64,000 nt of DNA from Desulfacinum infernum DSM 9756 (GCF_900129305.1 NZ_FQVB01000009.1:90689-154688); one strand, 5' to 3'; positions 54,314 to 63,711 are shown, counted from the stretch's first letter. Translations and numbers: made by a program. The notes: generated from the sequence alone by a model not told the origin.

Positions 54314-55627
54314 CTATCCCCGGCAAGTCTCCGCAAGGGCGGCGGCTTTGTGGAGCACCTCTTCCATGGCCGGATGCAGCTTTTCCGGGGCCGTTTGCCT
54401 TAGGGCTTGCAGGATTTGATCCACGGAAAAGATCCCCGCTGTTCGGGCGATGAGGACCAGGGACGCCAGGGCCCGGTCTTTCTTTCCGATCCCCGCCGCC
54501 TTGAAGTCCACGTCCAGGCAGCGGGCTCTGCAGGACGGAATGTCCACGTCGGCCGCCCGGATGACCAGAGTCCGTTCCTCCGCCGCCGCAAACAGATCTT
54601 TTCGCCGGGCCACGCCGTCCGAAGCCAGGGCGACGATCACGGCCGGATCCTCGATGCCGGGAAAAACGATGGGCTGAGGGGACAGAAGCACCTCCGTGAT
54701 GGAAGGCCCGCGCATGACGGTGATGTTGTAGTCGTTTTTCTGAGTCACATGAAGCCCTCCCCGCAGGGCCGCTTCGGCCAGGAGGTTTCCGGCCGAGATG
54801 ACCCGCTCCCCGGCGGCTCCCAGGAGCACCACGCCGAACGGTTCCGAAAGGGCGGCTTCAAAGGACGGTTCCGTTCCCTGGGGAATCGGGGCAGGTGTGG
54901 CGTTTCCCATTTTGAGGGCGTAGGCGCTTCGGTATTCTTCTCGGGCATTTTCCTGCACGACGCCGTCCCAACGGCCCGCGGCCTCCACCAGGCCTTCCAG
55001 CTCTTTGGGGGGGAGCGGGTTTTTCTTCATGTAACGGCCCGGGCAGCCGCCCCAGACGTCCACGATGGAAAAGCCCGGGTACTCCAGAGCTTCCACCAGC
55101 TTCTGCCGGAGATCCGGGTCGAAAACGGAGCGACGCACCACGAAGGGGGCTCCCGCCGCGGCCGCCACACGGCACACGTCCATGGGGTGTTCCAGCTCGT
55201 TGAGAAAGCCCGATCCCACCCGGGCGGAAGGCGGGGTGGTGCAGGAAAACTGGCCGCCGGTCATGCCGAAGTTGAAGTTGTTGAGCACCAGAAGCGTCAG
55301 GTCCACGTTCCGGCGGCAGGCGGCCAGCAGGTGGGCGCCCCCGATCCCCAGACCTCCGTCGCCCATGGTGACCACCACCTTGAGGTGGGGCCGGGCCATC
55401 TTGATGCCGGCCGCATAGGTGAGGGCCCTTCCGTGCAGGCCATGGAAGGCGTGGGTGTGGAAAAAGACGTCGAAAAGGCCCGAACAGCCGATGTCACTGA
55501 CGATCACCACGTCTTCGGGGCGAAGCTCGAGATCCTGGAAGGCCTTGTCCAGAACGTGCAGGCTTCTTTCGTGGGAACAGCCCGGGCAGAAGACCGGCGG
55601 TCGGGAAGGGTTGAGCAGGCTAGTCAC
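54314..55627 (-). CDS. 2-oxoacid:ferredoxin oxidoreductase, fused beta and gamma subunits
   Basis: 437-aa protein joining two usually separate parts. Residues 1-260 are the thiamine-diphosphate beta subunit, with CPGCSHE, the TPP motif GDGGLGIGGAHLLAACRRN and LNNFNFGMTGGQ. Residues 270-437 match the gamma subunit, with FGVVLLGAAGERVISAGNLL. The enzyme oxidatively decarboxylates a 2-oxoacid to acyl-CoA with ferredoxin reduction, or the reverse. The GTG start at 55627 follows AGGAGG and overlaps the alpha gene. A 2-oxoglutarate-type (Kor) substrate is likely from the alpha subunit, but not certain. Confidence 0.88.
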   Translation of the reverse strand: MTSLLNPSRPPVFCPGCSHERSLHVLDKAFQDLELRPEDVVIVSDIGCSGLFDVFFHTHAFHGLHGRALTYAAGIKMARPHLKVVVTMGDGGLGIGGAHLLAACRRNVDLTLLVLNNFNFGMTGGQFSCTTPPSARVGSGFLNELEHPMDVCRVAAAAGAPFVVRRSVFDPDLRQKLVEALEYPGFSIVDVWGGCPGRYMKKNPLPPKELEGLVEAAGRWDGVVQENAREEYRSAYALKMGNATPAPIPQGTEPSFEAALSEPFGVVLLGAAGERVISAGNLLAEAALRGGLHVTQKNDYNITVMRGPSITEVLLSPQPIVFPGIEDPAVIVALASDGVARRKDLFAAAEERTLVIRAADVDIPSCRARCLDVDFKAAGIGKKDRALASLVLIARTAGIFSVDQILQALRQTAPEKLHPAMEEVLHKAAALAETCRG

Positions 55628-56738
55628 GGCACACCTCCTGGACGATCTCGCTGGGGCGAATGAGTCTTCCGCACATGAGGCCGAAAAAGTCCACCCGCTT
55701 GGTGCAGACCACCCTTCGGACTTCGTGGACCACCTGGCCCAGGTTCATCTCCACCACCAACACCCGGTCCGCCTCCTCAGCCGCCTCCCGGATCACTCTC
55801 TCCGGCACCGGCCAGAGGGTCTTGAGCACCAGCAGAGAAACCCGGGTGCCTCGATCCCGAAGACGCGCCACGGCAGCCCGGGCCGCCCGGGCCGTCACGC
55901 CGTAGGACACGATGAGGGTTCGGGCTCCCTCCTGCACGTCCAGCTCATGGAAGCTGAATTCGTCCGCGTGGGCTTCCACCTTGTTCTTGAGGCGCTCCAC
56001 CAGAGTCTGCATGACCTGGGGGTCGGTGGTGATGTAGCCGTCCGGGCCGTGCATGGAGGAGGTCTGGCGCACCGGGACGTCGCCGCCGATGGGAAGAAAG
56101 GCCGGCACCCCGTCGGGACCTTGGGCCGCGAAGGGAAGGTAGTCCCCCTCCCGGTGAATCGTCCTCCCGATCGCCGGAGGCCGCTCCAACGCGTCCAGAT
56201 CCACCGTCTCCCGGGTCATGCCGATTTCCTTGTTGCTGGCCACGAAAACGGGACAGCGGAACCGTTCCGCCAGATTGAAGGCATGGGCCGTGAGGGAAAA
56301 GCAGTCGGCGGCGCAGGTGGGGGCCAGCACGATCACGGGAAGCCCCCCGGAATTGCCCCAGCGCATGAAGTGCACGTCCCCGTCGGCGCCCCGGGTGGCC
56401 GCCCCGGTGGACGGCCCCTGGCGCATGACGTTCACGATCACCAGCGGGATTTCACTTCCGATGGCAAAGGAAATGTTTTCGCTGTAGAGACTGATGCCGG
56501 GGCCGGAAGTGGCCGTCATGGCCTTCAGGCCGGCCATGGAAGCCCCCAGGCAGTACCCGATGGAGGCGATTTCGTCTTCCCCCTGCATCACGATGCCTCC
56601 CGTCGGAGGCAGCGCTTCCAGCATGCCCGACAGGATGGAGCTGGCCGGGGTGATGGGATACCCTGCAAAGAAGCGGCATCCGGCGTACAAGGCTCCCCGG
56701 ACCACCGCCTCGTTTCCGTCCATAAGGATACGTCCCAT
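55620..56738 (-). CDS. 2-oxoacid:ferredoxin oxidoreductase, alpha subunit (KorA-like)
   Basis: 372-aa alpha subunit: GRILMDGNEAVVRGALYAGC, FFAGYPITPASSI and TATSGPGISLYSENISFA are diagnostic. Arrangement alpha then beta is that of KorAB. The ferredoxin-like delta subunit (KorD) normally encoded just before alpha is absent. I start at ATG 56738, because GGAGG lies just upstream and within the extension from ATG 56756. It overlaps the beta-gamma gene by 8 bp. Probably 2-oxoglutarate or another amino-acid-derived 2-oxoacid. Confidence 0.88.
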   Translation of the reverse strand: MGRILMDGNEAVVRGALYAGCRFFAGYPITPASSILSGMLEALPPTGGIVMQGEDEIASIGYCLGASMAGLKAMTATSGPGISLYSENISFAIGSEIPLVIVNVMRQGPSTGAATRGADGDVHFMRWGNSGGLPVIVLAPTCAADCFSLTAHAFNLAERFRCPVFVASNKEIGMTRETVDLDALERPPAIGRTIHREGDYLPFAAQGPDGVPAFLPIGGDVPVRQTSSMHGPDGYITTDPQVMQTLVERLKNKVEAHADEFSFHELDVQEGARTLIVSYGVTARAARAAVARLRDRGTRVSLLVLKTLWPVPERVIREAAEEADRVLVVEMNLGQVVHEVRRVVCTKRVDFFGLMCGRLIRPSEIVQEVCRD

Positions 56739-57070
56739 GGTGTGTCCAACCTCCATACAATCGCGTGGATGTGTTCGTTTTCGGTCTTCCCGACTCGCCC
56801 CTTTCCTATAGCATAGAGGCCGTGCGTTGTCCCCGAGGAACCGGTGTTCGTGGTCCGTGGTCCGCGATCCGTGAGGGGTTTTTCGGCTTGATCAAATCCT
56901 AGGAAATCCGTATGATTGCGCATCCTGTTTCGTAATTCCACAAGATGTTTAGCAAACTTTGGAAGACCCAGGCCTGAAGGGAGGTGGTAGGCGAGAATCG
57001 CTTTCGTGTGACGGCTGTCAGGAATATGGAGCCGCGTCCGCTAACAGGCACCAACAAGGAGGGAAAACCC
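56739..57070 (+). promoter_or_regulatory. Intergenic region with promoter for the general amino-acid importer
   Basis: A -35 TTGATC (56888-56893), 17-bp spacer and -10 TATGAT (56911-56916) face the binding-protein gene. A short family F patch (about 56832-56876, GGTCCGTGGTCCGCGATCCG) lies just upstream. An AAGGAGG ribosome-binding site is present before ATG 57071. No gene in this 332 bp. Confidence 0.55.
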
Positions 57071-58084
57071 ATGAAAAGGATCCGTATCTTTGTCGTCCTT
57101 TTGGCCGTTCTGGCTTTGGCTTTGCCCGCAAACGCCGGCACGCTCGATGAGGTGAAGGCCCGCGGATACCTCATCGCGGGGGTCAACGGCAGCGTGTTCG
57201 GTTTCAGCATGCCCGACGAAAAGGGCGTGTGGAAGGGCCTGGACGTGGACACGGCCCGGGCCATCGCCGCGGCTGTTTTCGGAGATGCCAATAAGATCAA
57301 GTTCGTTCCCCTGACGGCCGTTCAGCGCCTGCCTGCCCTTCAGTCCAAGGAAATCGACGTGTTGTGTCGAAACACCACCCAGACCCTCACCCGGGAAACC
57401 ACCAACGGGCTTAACTTCGTCCATGTGAATTTTTACGACGGGCAGGGCTTCATGGTGCCCAAAAAGCTGGGTGTCAAGAGCGCCAAGGAACTGGACGGCG
57501 CCACGGTGTGCGTCCTTCCCGGCACCACCACCGAGCTCAATGCGGCCGACTTTTTCCGCAAGAACAACATGCAGTGGAAGCCCGTGGTGATCGAGCAGGC
57601 CGCGGAGCTCAACAAGGCCTTCTTCGCCGGCCGCTGCGACGTGCTCACTTCCGATGTGTCTCAGCTTGCCGGCCATCGCGCCGTGGCCCCGGATCCCAAT
57701 GAATACGTGATCCTGCCGGAAGTGATCTCCAAGGAACCCCTGGCTCCGGTGGTCCGGCACGGCGACGACCAGTGGTACGACATCGTCAACTGGACGGTCA
57801 TGGCCCTGATCCAGGCGGAAGAGTTCGGCATCACGTCCCAGAACGTGGACGAGATGCTCAAGAGCAACGATCCGGAAATCCAGCGGTTTCTGGGCGTGAC
57901 CCCGGGCATGGGCGCGGCCCTCGGGCTGGACGAGAAATGGGCCTACAACATCATCAAGCAGGTGGGCAACTACGGAGAGATCTTTGAACGCAACGTGGGT
58001 CCCAACACTCCGCTGGCCATGGAGCGCGGCCTGAACGCCCTGTGGACCCAGGGAGGCCTCATGTACGCGGCCCCCTTCCGTTGA
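57071..58084 (+). CDS. General L-amino-acid ABC transporter substrate-binding protein (AapJ-like)
   Basis: 337-aa periplasmic binding protein. A signal peptide (residues 1-21, ending in ANAG) precedes TLDEVKARGYLIAGVNGSVF. LPALQSKEIDVLCRNTTQTL, LNFVHVNFYDGQGFMV and the long C-terminal segment after SKEPLAPVVRHGDDQWYDIV are typical of AapJ/BztA. AapJ-type systems import a wide range of L-amino acids. It is followed by an intrinsic terminator, so more of this subunit than of the permeases should be made. Confidence 0.93.
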   Translation: MKRIRIFVVLLAVLALALPANAGTLDEVKARGYLIAGVNGSVFGFSMPDEKGVWKGLDVDTARAIAAAVFGDANKIKFVPLTAVQRLPALQSKEIDVLCRNTTQTLTRETTNGLNFVHVNFYDGQGFMVPKKLGVKSAKELDGATVCVLPGTTTELNAADFFRKNNMQWKPVVIEQAAELNKAFFAGRCDVLTSDVSQLAGHRAVAPDPNEYVILPEVISKEPLAPVVRHGDDQWYDIVNWTVMALIQAEEFGITSQNVDEMLKSNDPEIQRFLGVTPGMGAALGLDEKWAYNIIKQVGNYGEIFERNVGPNTPLAMERGLNALWTQGGLMYAAPFR

Positions 58085-58103
58085 TATGGGATTATCGGTT
58101 GAC

Positions 58104-58131
58104 AGTGCCCCCTCCGTGGGGCACTTTTTTT
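58104..58131 (+). terminator. Intrinsic terminator after the AapJ-like gene
   Basis: Stem AGTGCCCC (58104-58111) with GGGGCACT (58118-58125), 6-nt loop, followed by a T run. It is 20 bp after the AapJ-like stop codon and before the permease genes, so read-through would set the ratio of binding protein to permease. The remaining bases to 58290 hold no other clear feature. Confidence 0.85.
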
Positions 58132-58290
58132 GTCCCTTGATCCCGGGTGCCGTGCCCTCTCACGCTGCCCTATGTTCTTCCCCGCCCGGTTCACCCGTTC
58201 GCCCGTTGGCTCCCGGGATCCTGAAAGAGCATCCATATCCCTCGTCGTGCCAAGATCCCGGAGACGGATTTGGGAACTTGAGAGGATAGA

Positions 58291-59490
58291 ATGGCCTTGA
58301 ACACATCCCGAACCGATGCCGCCGCGCTTCATGAAAAGCCCGAGCCGTTCTGGCTCGACCCGAAAAAGCGCGCCGTTCTCTTTCAGATTCTCGTGCTGGG
58401 CGTCGTGGGACTCATCGCCTGGTACCTCATTTCCAACACCGTGGCCAACCTGCAGCGCCAGAAGATCGCTACCGGATTCGACTTTCTGGGCAAGGAGGCG
58501 GCCTTCGAGATCGGCGAGTCCCTCATTGCCTACGACGCCTCCAACACCTACGCACGGGCCCTCGTGGTGGGCGCCCTCAACACCGTCAAGGTCTCCTTCA
58601 TCGGCATCGTCATCACCGTCATCCTGGGAACCTTCATCGGCATCGCCCGCCTTTCCAGCAACTGGCTCATTTCCCGGTTGGCCGCCGCCTACATCGAATT
58701 CATGCAGGACATTCCCGTCCTGATACAGCTCTTTTTCTGGTACGCCATCTTCTATGAAACCCTGCCCAGTCCCCGACAGGCCTTGAACCCCATGCACGGC
58801 GTCTTCTTGTGCAACCGGGGGCTCATCATGCCGGTCCCGGAATTCCATCCGGCATACCGCTACGTCTTTTTGGCCTTTGTGGCGGCATGCTTCCTGGTGT
58901 GGGGCCTGCGGCGCTGGGCCCGCAAGCGCCAGGACGAAACCGGAAAGACCTTTCCGGTCTTCCGCGTGTCCCTGGGGCTTTTGGTGGGCCTCCCGCTGGC
59001 GGTGTGGATGGCCCTGGGATCGCCGTTTTCCCTGAACGTTCCCGAGCTTCGGGGCTTCAACTTCCGGGGCGGGACCACCTTGAGTCCCGAATTCATGGCG
59101 CTCCTGCTGGGCCTCATTCTCTACACGGCGGCCTTCGTGGCGGAGGTGGTCCGGGCCGGGATCCAGTCGGTGAGCAAGGGGCAGCGGGAGGCGGCCATGT
59201 CGTTGGGGCTTCGGCCGGCCCAGGTGCTCCGGTTGGTCATCCTTCCCCAGGCGCTCCGGGTCATCATTCCTCCACTCACCAGCCAGATGCTCAACCTGAC
59301 CAAGAACAGCTCCCTGGCCGTGGCCATCGGGTATCCGGACTTCGTTTCCGTGGCCAACACCACCATCAACCAGACGGGGCAGTCCATCGAAGGCGTGGCG
59401 CTCATCATGGTGGTCTATCTTTTCTTCAGCCTGTCCACGTCCGCCTTCATGAACTGGTACAACAAGAAAGTTAAATTGGTGGAGCGTTGA
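58291..59490 (+). CDS. General L-amino-acid ABC permease (AapQ-like)
   Basis: 399-aa permease. The N-terminal part carries the extra segments found in AapQ/BztB. The C-terminal part has EVVRAGIQSVSKGQREAAMS, the ATPase-docking loop, then LRLVILPQALRVIIPPLTSQ. ATG 58291 is preceded by GAGAGGA. The second permease follows after 28 bp. Confidence 0.92.
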   Translation: MALNTSRTDAAALHEKPEPFWLDPKKRAVLFQILVLGVVGLIAWYLISNTVANLQRQKIATGFDFLGKEAAFEIGESLIAYDASNTYARALVVGALNTVKVSFIGIVITVILGTFIGIARLSSNWLISRLAAAYIEFMQDIPVLIQLFFWYAIFYETLPSPRQALNPMHGVFLCNRGLIMPVPEFHPAYRYVFLAFVAACFLVWGLRRWARKRQDETGKTFPVFRVSLGLLVGLPLAVWMALGSPFSLNVPELRGFNFRGGTTLSPEFMALLLGLILYTAAFVAEVVRAGIQSVSKGQREAAMSLGLRPAQVLRLVILPQALRVIIPPLTSQMLNLTKNSSLAVAIGYPDFVSVANTTINQTGQSIEGVALIMVVYLFFSLSTSAFMNWYNKKVKLVER

Positions 59491-59518
59491 TCGCGCTTTG
59501 AGCGAGGAGAGGGTTTTC

Positions 59519-60601
59519 ATGTCGGAACATGCGGAGGTGGTCAAGCCGCCGGTTACGTCCATTGGCGTGGTGGGCTGGCTGCGTCAGAATCTCTTCAATA
59601 CGCCGCTCAATTCCCTGCTGACGCTGGCGACCCTCTATTTCCTGTGGACGGTCCTGCCGCCCTTTGTGCGCTGGGCCTTTCTGGACGCGTCCTGGTTCAC
59701 TCCGTCCCAGGTCTGCCGGGACGGCGCCGGCGCCTGCTGGTCGGTCATCACTCAGAACATCCGCTTCATCCTTTTCGGTTTCTATCCCTACGACCAGCAA
59801 TGGCGACCCATGACGGCGGTGGTGTTGCTGCTGGGGCTGCTCTTCTATTCCCGGGATCGCAAGAACTGGTCCAAATGGCTGGGCTACGCCTGGGTCGTGG
59901 GCCTGGCCTCCATGGGGGTCCTCATGGCGGGCGGCGTGCCGGGGCTTCCCGCCGTGGAAAGCACCAAGTGGGGCGGCCTGCCTTTGACGCTCCTCCTGTC
60001 CGTCTTCGGCCTCACGGCGGCCTATCCCTTGGGGGTCATTCTGGCTCTCGGGCGGCAGTCCAAGATGCCTGCCGTCAAGGTGCTGTGCGTGGTCTACATC
60101 GAGATGATCCGGGGCGTTCCCCTCATCAGTCTTCTCTTCATGGGCTCCATCATCTTCCCGCTCTTTCTCCCCGAGGGGATCACCATCAACAAGATCCTGC
60201 GGGCTCAGGTGGCCATCATTCTCTTCACGGCGGCCTACATCGCCGAGGTGGTGCGCGGCGGCCTCCAGGCCATCCCCCGGGGCCAGTACGAAGCGGCCGA
60301 ATCCCTGGGGCTCAACTACTACCTCACCATGCGGCTGGTGATCCTGCCGCAGGCCTTGAAGATCGTTATTCCGCCCACGGTGAGCATTCTCATTTCCGCC
60401 TTCAAGGACACGTCCCTGGTGGTGATCATTGCGCTCTACGACGTGCTGAAGACTTCCCAGACGGTGCTCTCCAATCCCGAATGGATGGGGTTCAGCCGGG
60501 AGGTCTATATCTTCTTGGCCATTCTCTATTTCCTGGGTTGTTTTTCCATGTCCCACTACAGCCGCAAGCTGGAAATGGAACTGTCCACGGACAATCATTA
60601 G
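59519..60601 (+). CDS. General L-amino-acid ABC permease (AapM-like)
   Basis: 360-aa permease with the characteristic FLWTVLPPFVRWAF and AYIAEVVRGGLQAIPRGQYE, and FILFGFYPYDQQWRP near residue 90, as in AapM. ATG 59519 with GAGGAGAGGG just upstream is preferred over TTG 59498. The ATPase gene follows only after a 290-bp stretch containing a family D repeat. Confidence 0.92.
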   Translation: MSEHAEVVKPPVTSIGVVGWLRQNLFNTPLNSLLTLATLYFLWTVLPPFVRWAFLDASWFTPSQVCRDGAGACWSVITQNIRFILFGFYPYDQQWRPMTAVVLLLGLLFYSRDRKNWSKWLGYAWVVGLASMGVLMAGGVPGLPAVESTKWGGLPLTLLLSVFGLTAAYPLGVILALGRQSKMPAVKVLCVVYIEMIRGVPLISLLFMGSIIFPLFLPEGITINKILRAQVAIILFTAAYIAEVVRGGLQAIPRGQYEAAESLGLNYYLTMRLVILPQALKIVIPPTVSILISAFKDTSLVVIIALYDVLKTSQTVLSNPEWMGFSREVYIFLAILYFLGCFSMSHYSRKLEMELSTDNH

Positions 60602-60665
60602 GATGCGGCCGACGGGGGAGGTCGCCGCGGGAAACCGACGGCGCGGGAGGAGTTGAGAAGAATTG

Positions 60666-60869
60666 CACCGCAGAGACACAGAGAGCGCAGAGGAGAAGGC
60701 TTTGGGAGGACGCGTGCCGGGGCGCTGAGACGCCGCCCCGGCACGCGATCCGCCCCCTTCGGGGGAACGGCACGGGAACATCCCGAAGGGCCGGCCTTGA
60801 TCCTCGCCGCCTTTCTCAGCGGCGAGGATAAAAGAAAGAGTCTCTGCGGCCTCTGCGTCTCTGTGGTGA
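60666..60869. repeat. Family D element, copy 3, inserted in the general amino-acid importer operon
   Basis: Bounded by CACCGCAGAGACACAGAG and the inverted CTCTGCGTCTCTGTGGTGA, with the central TGCCGGGGCG/CGCCCCGGCA hairpin at about 60715-60743. It occupies most of the gap between the AapM-like and AapP-like genes, which are normally adjacent. Confidence 0.8.
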
Positions 60870-60894
60870 CATCCAACGAGAGGAACAGGGATCC

Positions 60895-61665
60895 ATGACC
60901 GAAAAAGCCGAAAGCCGTCCCAGACCCGATTCCGAAGTGATGGTGGAGATCATCGACCTGCACAAGTGGTTCGGTGAATTCCACGTGCTCAAGGGAATCA
61001 ACCTGAAGGTGAACAAGCAGGAGCGGATCGTCATTTGCGGCCCGTCGGGCTCGGGCAAGTCCACCCTCATCCGGTGCATCAACCGACTGGAGGAACACCA
61101 GAGAGGGCGGATCATCGTGGACGGCATCGAACTGACCAACAACATCAAGAACATCGAAAAGATCCGCTCCGAGGTGGGCATGGTGTTCCAGCACTTCAAC
61201 CTCTTTCCCCACCTGACCGTTTTGGACAACCTCACCCTGGGGCCCATCTGGGTTCGGAAGGTGCCGCGCAAGGAAGCGGAAGAGACGGCCATGTACTACC
61301 TGGAGAAGGTGCACATCGCCGAACAGGCCCACAAGTATCCGGGGCAGCTTTCCGGCGGTCAGCAGCAGCGGGTGGCCATCGCCCGGAGCCTGTGCATGTC
61401 GCCCAAGGTGATGCTTTTCGACGAACCCACCTCGGCCCTGGACCCCGAGATGATCAAGGAGGTCCTGGACGTCATGATCGAGCTGGCCCAGGAGGGAATG
61501 ACCATGATCGTGGTGACCCACGAGATGGGATTCGCCCGGAGCGTGGCGCACCGGGTGCTCTTCATGGACGGCGGCCAGGTGGTGGAGGAAAACACCCCGG
61601 AAGAATTCTTCAACAACCCGCAGCACGAACGCACCAAGCTCTTCCTGAGCCAGATCCTACACTGA
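60895..61665 (+). CDS. General L-amino-acid ABC ATPase (AapP-like)
   Basis: 256-aa ATPase. Walker [26 protein letters not shown], signature LSGGQQQRV, Walker [15 protein letters not shown] and [16 protein letters not shown] are present. ATG 60895 follows GAGGAA. It completes the AapJQMP set despite the repeat insertion upstream. Confidence 0.94.
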   Translation: MTEKAESRPRPDSEVMVEIIDLHKWFGEFHVLKGINLKVNKQERIVICGPSGSGKSTLIRCINRLEEHQRGRIIVDGIELTNNIKNIEKIRSEVGMVFQHFNLFPHLTVLDNLTLGPIWVRKVPRKEAEETAMYYLEKVHIAEQAHKYPGQLSGGQQQRVAIARSLCMSPKVMLFDEPTSALDPEMIKEVLDVMIELAQEGMTMIVVTHEMGFARSVAHRVLFMDGGQVVEENTPEEFFNNPQHERTKLFLSQILH

Positions 61666-61675
61666 GACGCCGTCC

Positions 61676-61772
61676 GCCCCTGCCCAATGGGTCCGTGCCT
61701 TTTTGTAGGGGCGGGCTTTATGCCCGCCCTTCAGGACCTGTCCATGAGAAAGAATCCTCCAATTCAGGTGTA
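61676..61772. repeat. Family A repeat nearly identical to the copy at 10.26-10.36 kb
   Basis: CCAATGGGTCCGTGCC, a GTAGGGGCGGGCTTTATGCC hairpin, and then GAAAGAATCCTCCAATTCAG, with few differences from the 10.3-kb copy 51 kb away. It abuts the ribosome-binding site of the PfkB-like gene. Confidence 0.8.
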
Positions 61773-61785
61773 AGGAATGTCGCCC

Positions 61786-62517
61786 ATGGAGGGAAAACGC
61801 TGGGACGTGATCGGGGTGGGGCAATGCGCCCTGGACTATTTGGGCCGGATCGATGCCTACCCTCCACCGGACGTGAAGTGCGAGTTTCGGGATCTGACCA
61901 TCCAGGGCGGAGGGCCCACGGCCACCGCCCTGGTTGCTTTGGCCCGATGGGGCCTGCGGACGGCCCTGTGCGGCGTGGTGGGGGGCGACGCCTTCGGGGA
62001 GGAGATCCTGGCGTCGCTTCGCCGGGAGGGTGTGGACACCCGCCATGTGCTGGTCCGCAAGGGGAAGACGTCCCAGTTCGCCTTCATCGTGGCGGAAGCC
62101 GGCACGGGGCGGCGCACCATCTTCTGGCAGCGGCCCACGGGAGAGGCGTTGCGGTCGTTTGAAGTTCCGCTGGACGAGGTGCGGGCGGCCCGGGCGCTCC
62201 TTACGGACGGCCTTTTCATGGATGCGGCCCTCCGGGCGGCGGAAGCGGCCCGCCGGGCGTCCGTTCCGGTGGTGGTGGACGCGGGAAGCCTCCGGGACGG
62301 CATGTTGGATCTGGCCCGGAAAAGCGATCATTTCATCACGTCCGAAACCTTCGCCCGGTCTCTCGTGGGAGGATCGGATCCCGAAGGGGCGTGCCGGAAA
62401 CTGGCCGAACTGGGCCCGAAGGTGGTGGGGGTGACCCTGGGCCCCCGGGGGTCGGTCTTCCATGCCGATGGGCTCTTTTTTGCCTCTTCGCTACTTCAAA
62501 TGGATAGCCAAATCTAA
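61786..62517 (+). pseudogene. PfkB/ribokinase-family sugar kinase, 3' end removed by an insertion sequence
   Basis: The first 232 or so residues match PfkB-family kinases: VIGVGQCALDYLGRIDAYP, GGGPTATALVALARWG and VGVTLGPRGSVFHAD. The family's catalytic GAGD motif, expected about 15-25 residues later, is missing because the frame enters the insertion sequence at about 62482 and stops at 62517. ATG 61786 follows TAAGGA at good spacing; ATG 61777 is also in frame. The rest of the gene should lie just right of the window. The substrate sugar is unknown. Confidence 0.82.
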
Positions 62518-63711
62518 CTTCCCGGCAATGAGGTAGACCATCGTGATGAGATTCTGGCTGTTGCGGTACCCACGGGCCTTTCTCTTCGCCGCTTGGATCA
62601 GGCCGTTGATGGCCTCGAGAATGCCATTGGTGACTCGAGAACGGAACCATCGCAAGATTCCCTGCCAATGATTCTTGATCGTGTAGGCTGCCTTGATAAT
62701 CGGCTCTAAGCGGCTGTGGGTTGCCCAGAAAAACCAGCGCTTAAGGTACTCTTCTGCGTGTTCGAGGGGCTGTTCATAGAACTGCTGGAAAGCCAACTTG
62801 ATGCGGTAGGCACGAGCCGTTTTCAGGTGAAGCCTTTTCATGCTCAACGCTTCTCGCAACTCTTTCTGCTTGGGGGTGAGGTGGATCTCATTCTTCAACC
62901 AGAGGAAACGACTTCCTTTCAACTCCGGCCGTTCCTTCTGCTCCTGACGCCGGACTTGGTCGACGGCATCGTTGAGGATCTTGACCACATGGAATTTATC
63001 GAAGGTCAGCTCAGCATCGGGGAAGGTTTCGGACACGCCGCTTATGTAGGCCGAAGACATGTCACAGCAGACTTCAACGATGTTTTCCGTCTTGCCTCCG
63101 TGGGCCCTGAGGTCATCACGAAAGGCTTTGACGGTTTGGGAGTCTTTGCCCGGTGCGACGAAGATCACCTTTCGTCTGTCGAGATCGACAAAGACCGTAA
63201 TGTAATTGTGGCCCCGCTTGGACGAAGTCTCGTCGATGCCGACCTTTCGGACTTTCGAGAAATCCTCTCTGGTTCTGGCCTCTTGCACATAGTGATCGAT
63301 CACCCGCCAGATGCGGGTATCGTGTTCTCCGATCAGTCGGGCCACGGCATTGACGGGCATCTCTTTTGCGAGCTGCAAGATGAAAGCTTCAAATAGAAGG
63401 GTAAAACCGCTTCCAGGTCTGGCCCAAGGCACATTGAGGGTCTTAACGCCGCAGTGGCCACATCGGACCCTGGGAAGGCGCGCATGCAGGTAACATTCGT
63501 GTTGGAAGAAGTTGAGGTGTCTCCAGGTTTTTTGCGAGCTGTCGTAGACCTTGCAACCTTCTGAGCCGCACACCGGACAAGGGAACTGGGCTCCCGGCTC
63601 GAAGTTCAGCTCGATGTCGAGAACCTGCCGCTCGGGATCAAAGGTAATCTTATGAACATACCAAGGTGGGGTGAGCGACAAAGCAACCTGGAAGAGCTCT
63701 TCAGTTTTCAT
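62491..63711 (-). CDS. ISL3-family transposase
   Basis: 406-aa transposase. The N-terminal zinc-finger-like motifs CPVCGSEGC and CGHCGVK are followed by the DDE catalytic domain, with VGIDETSSKRGHNYITVFVD, VCCDMSSAYISG, LTFDKFHVVKILNDAVD and TNGILEAINGLIQAAKRKAR, all typical of ISL3. ATG 63711 with AGAGG upstream is preferred over GTG 63723. It appears intact. G/C is about 50% in the 60 bases sampled at 62821, below the surrounding genome. Confidence 0.93.
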   Translation of the reverse strand: MKTEELFQVALSLTPPWYVHKITFDPERQVLDIELNFEPGAQFPCPVCGSEGCKVYDSSQKTWRHLNFFQHECYLHARLPRVRCGHCGVKTLNVPWARPGSGFTLLFEAFILQLAKEMPVNAVARLIGEHDTRIWRVIDHYVQEARTREDFSKVRKVGIDETSSKRGHNYITVFVDLDRRKVIFVAPGKDSQTVKAFRDDLRAHGGKTENIVEVCCDMSSAYISGVSETFPDAELTFDKFHVVKILNDAVDQVRRQEQKERPELKGSRFLWLKNEIHLTPKQKELREALSMKRLHLKTARAYRIKLAFQQFYEQPLEHAEEYLKRWFFWATHSRLEPIIKAAYTIKNHWQGILRWFRSRVTNGILEAINGLIQAAKRKARGYRNSQNLITMVYLIAGKLDLAIHLK

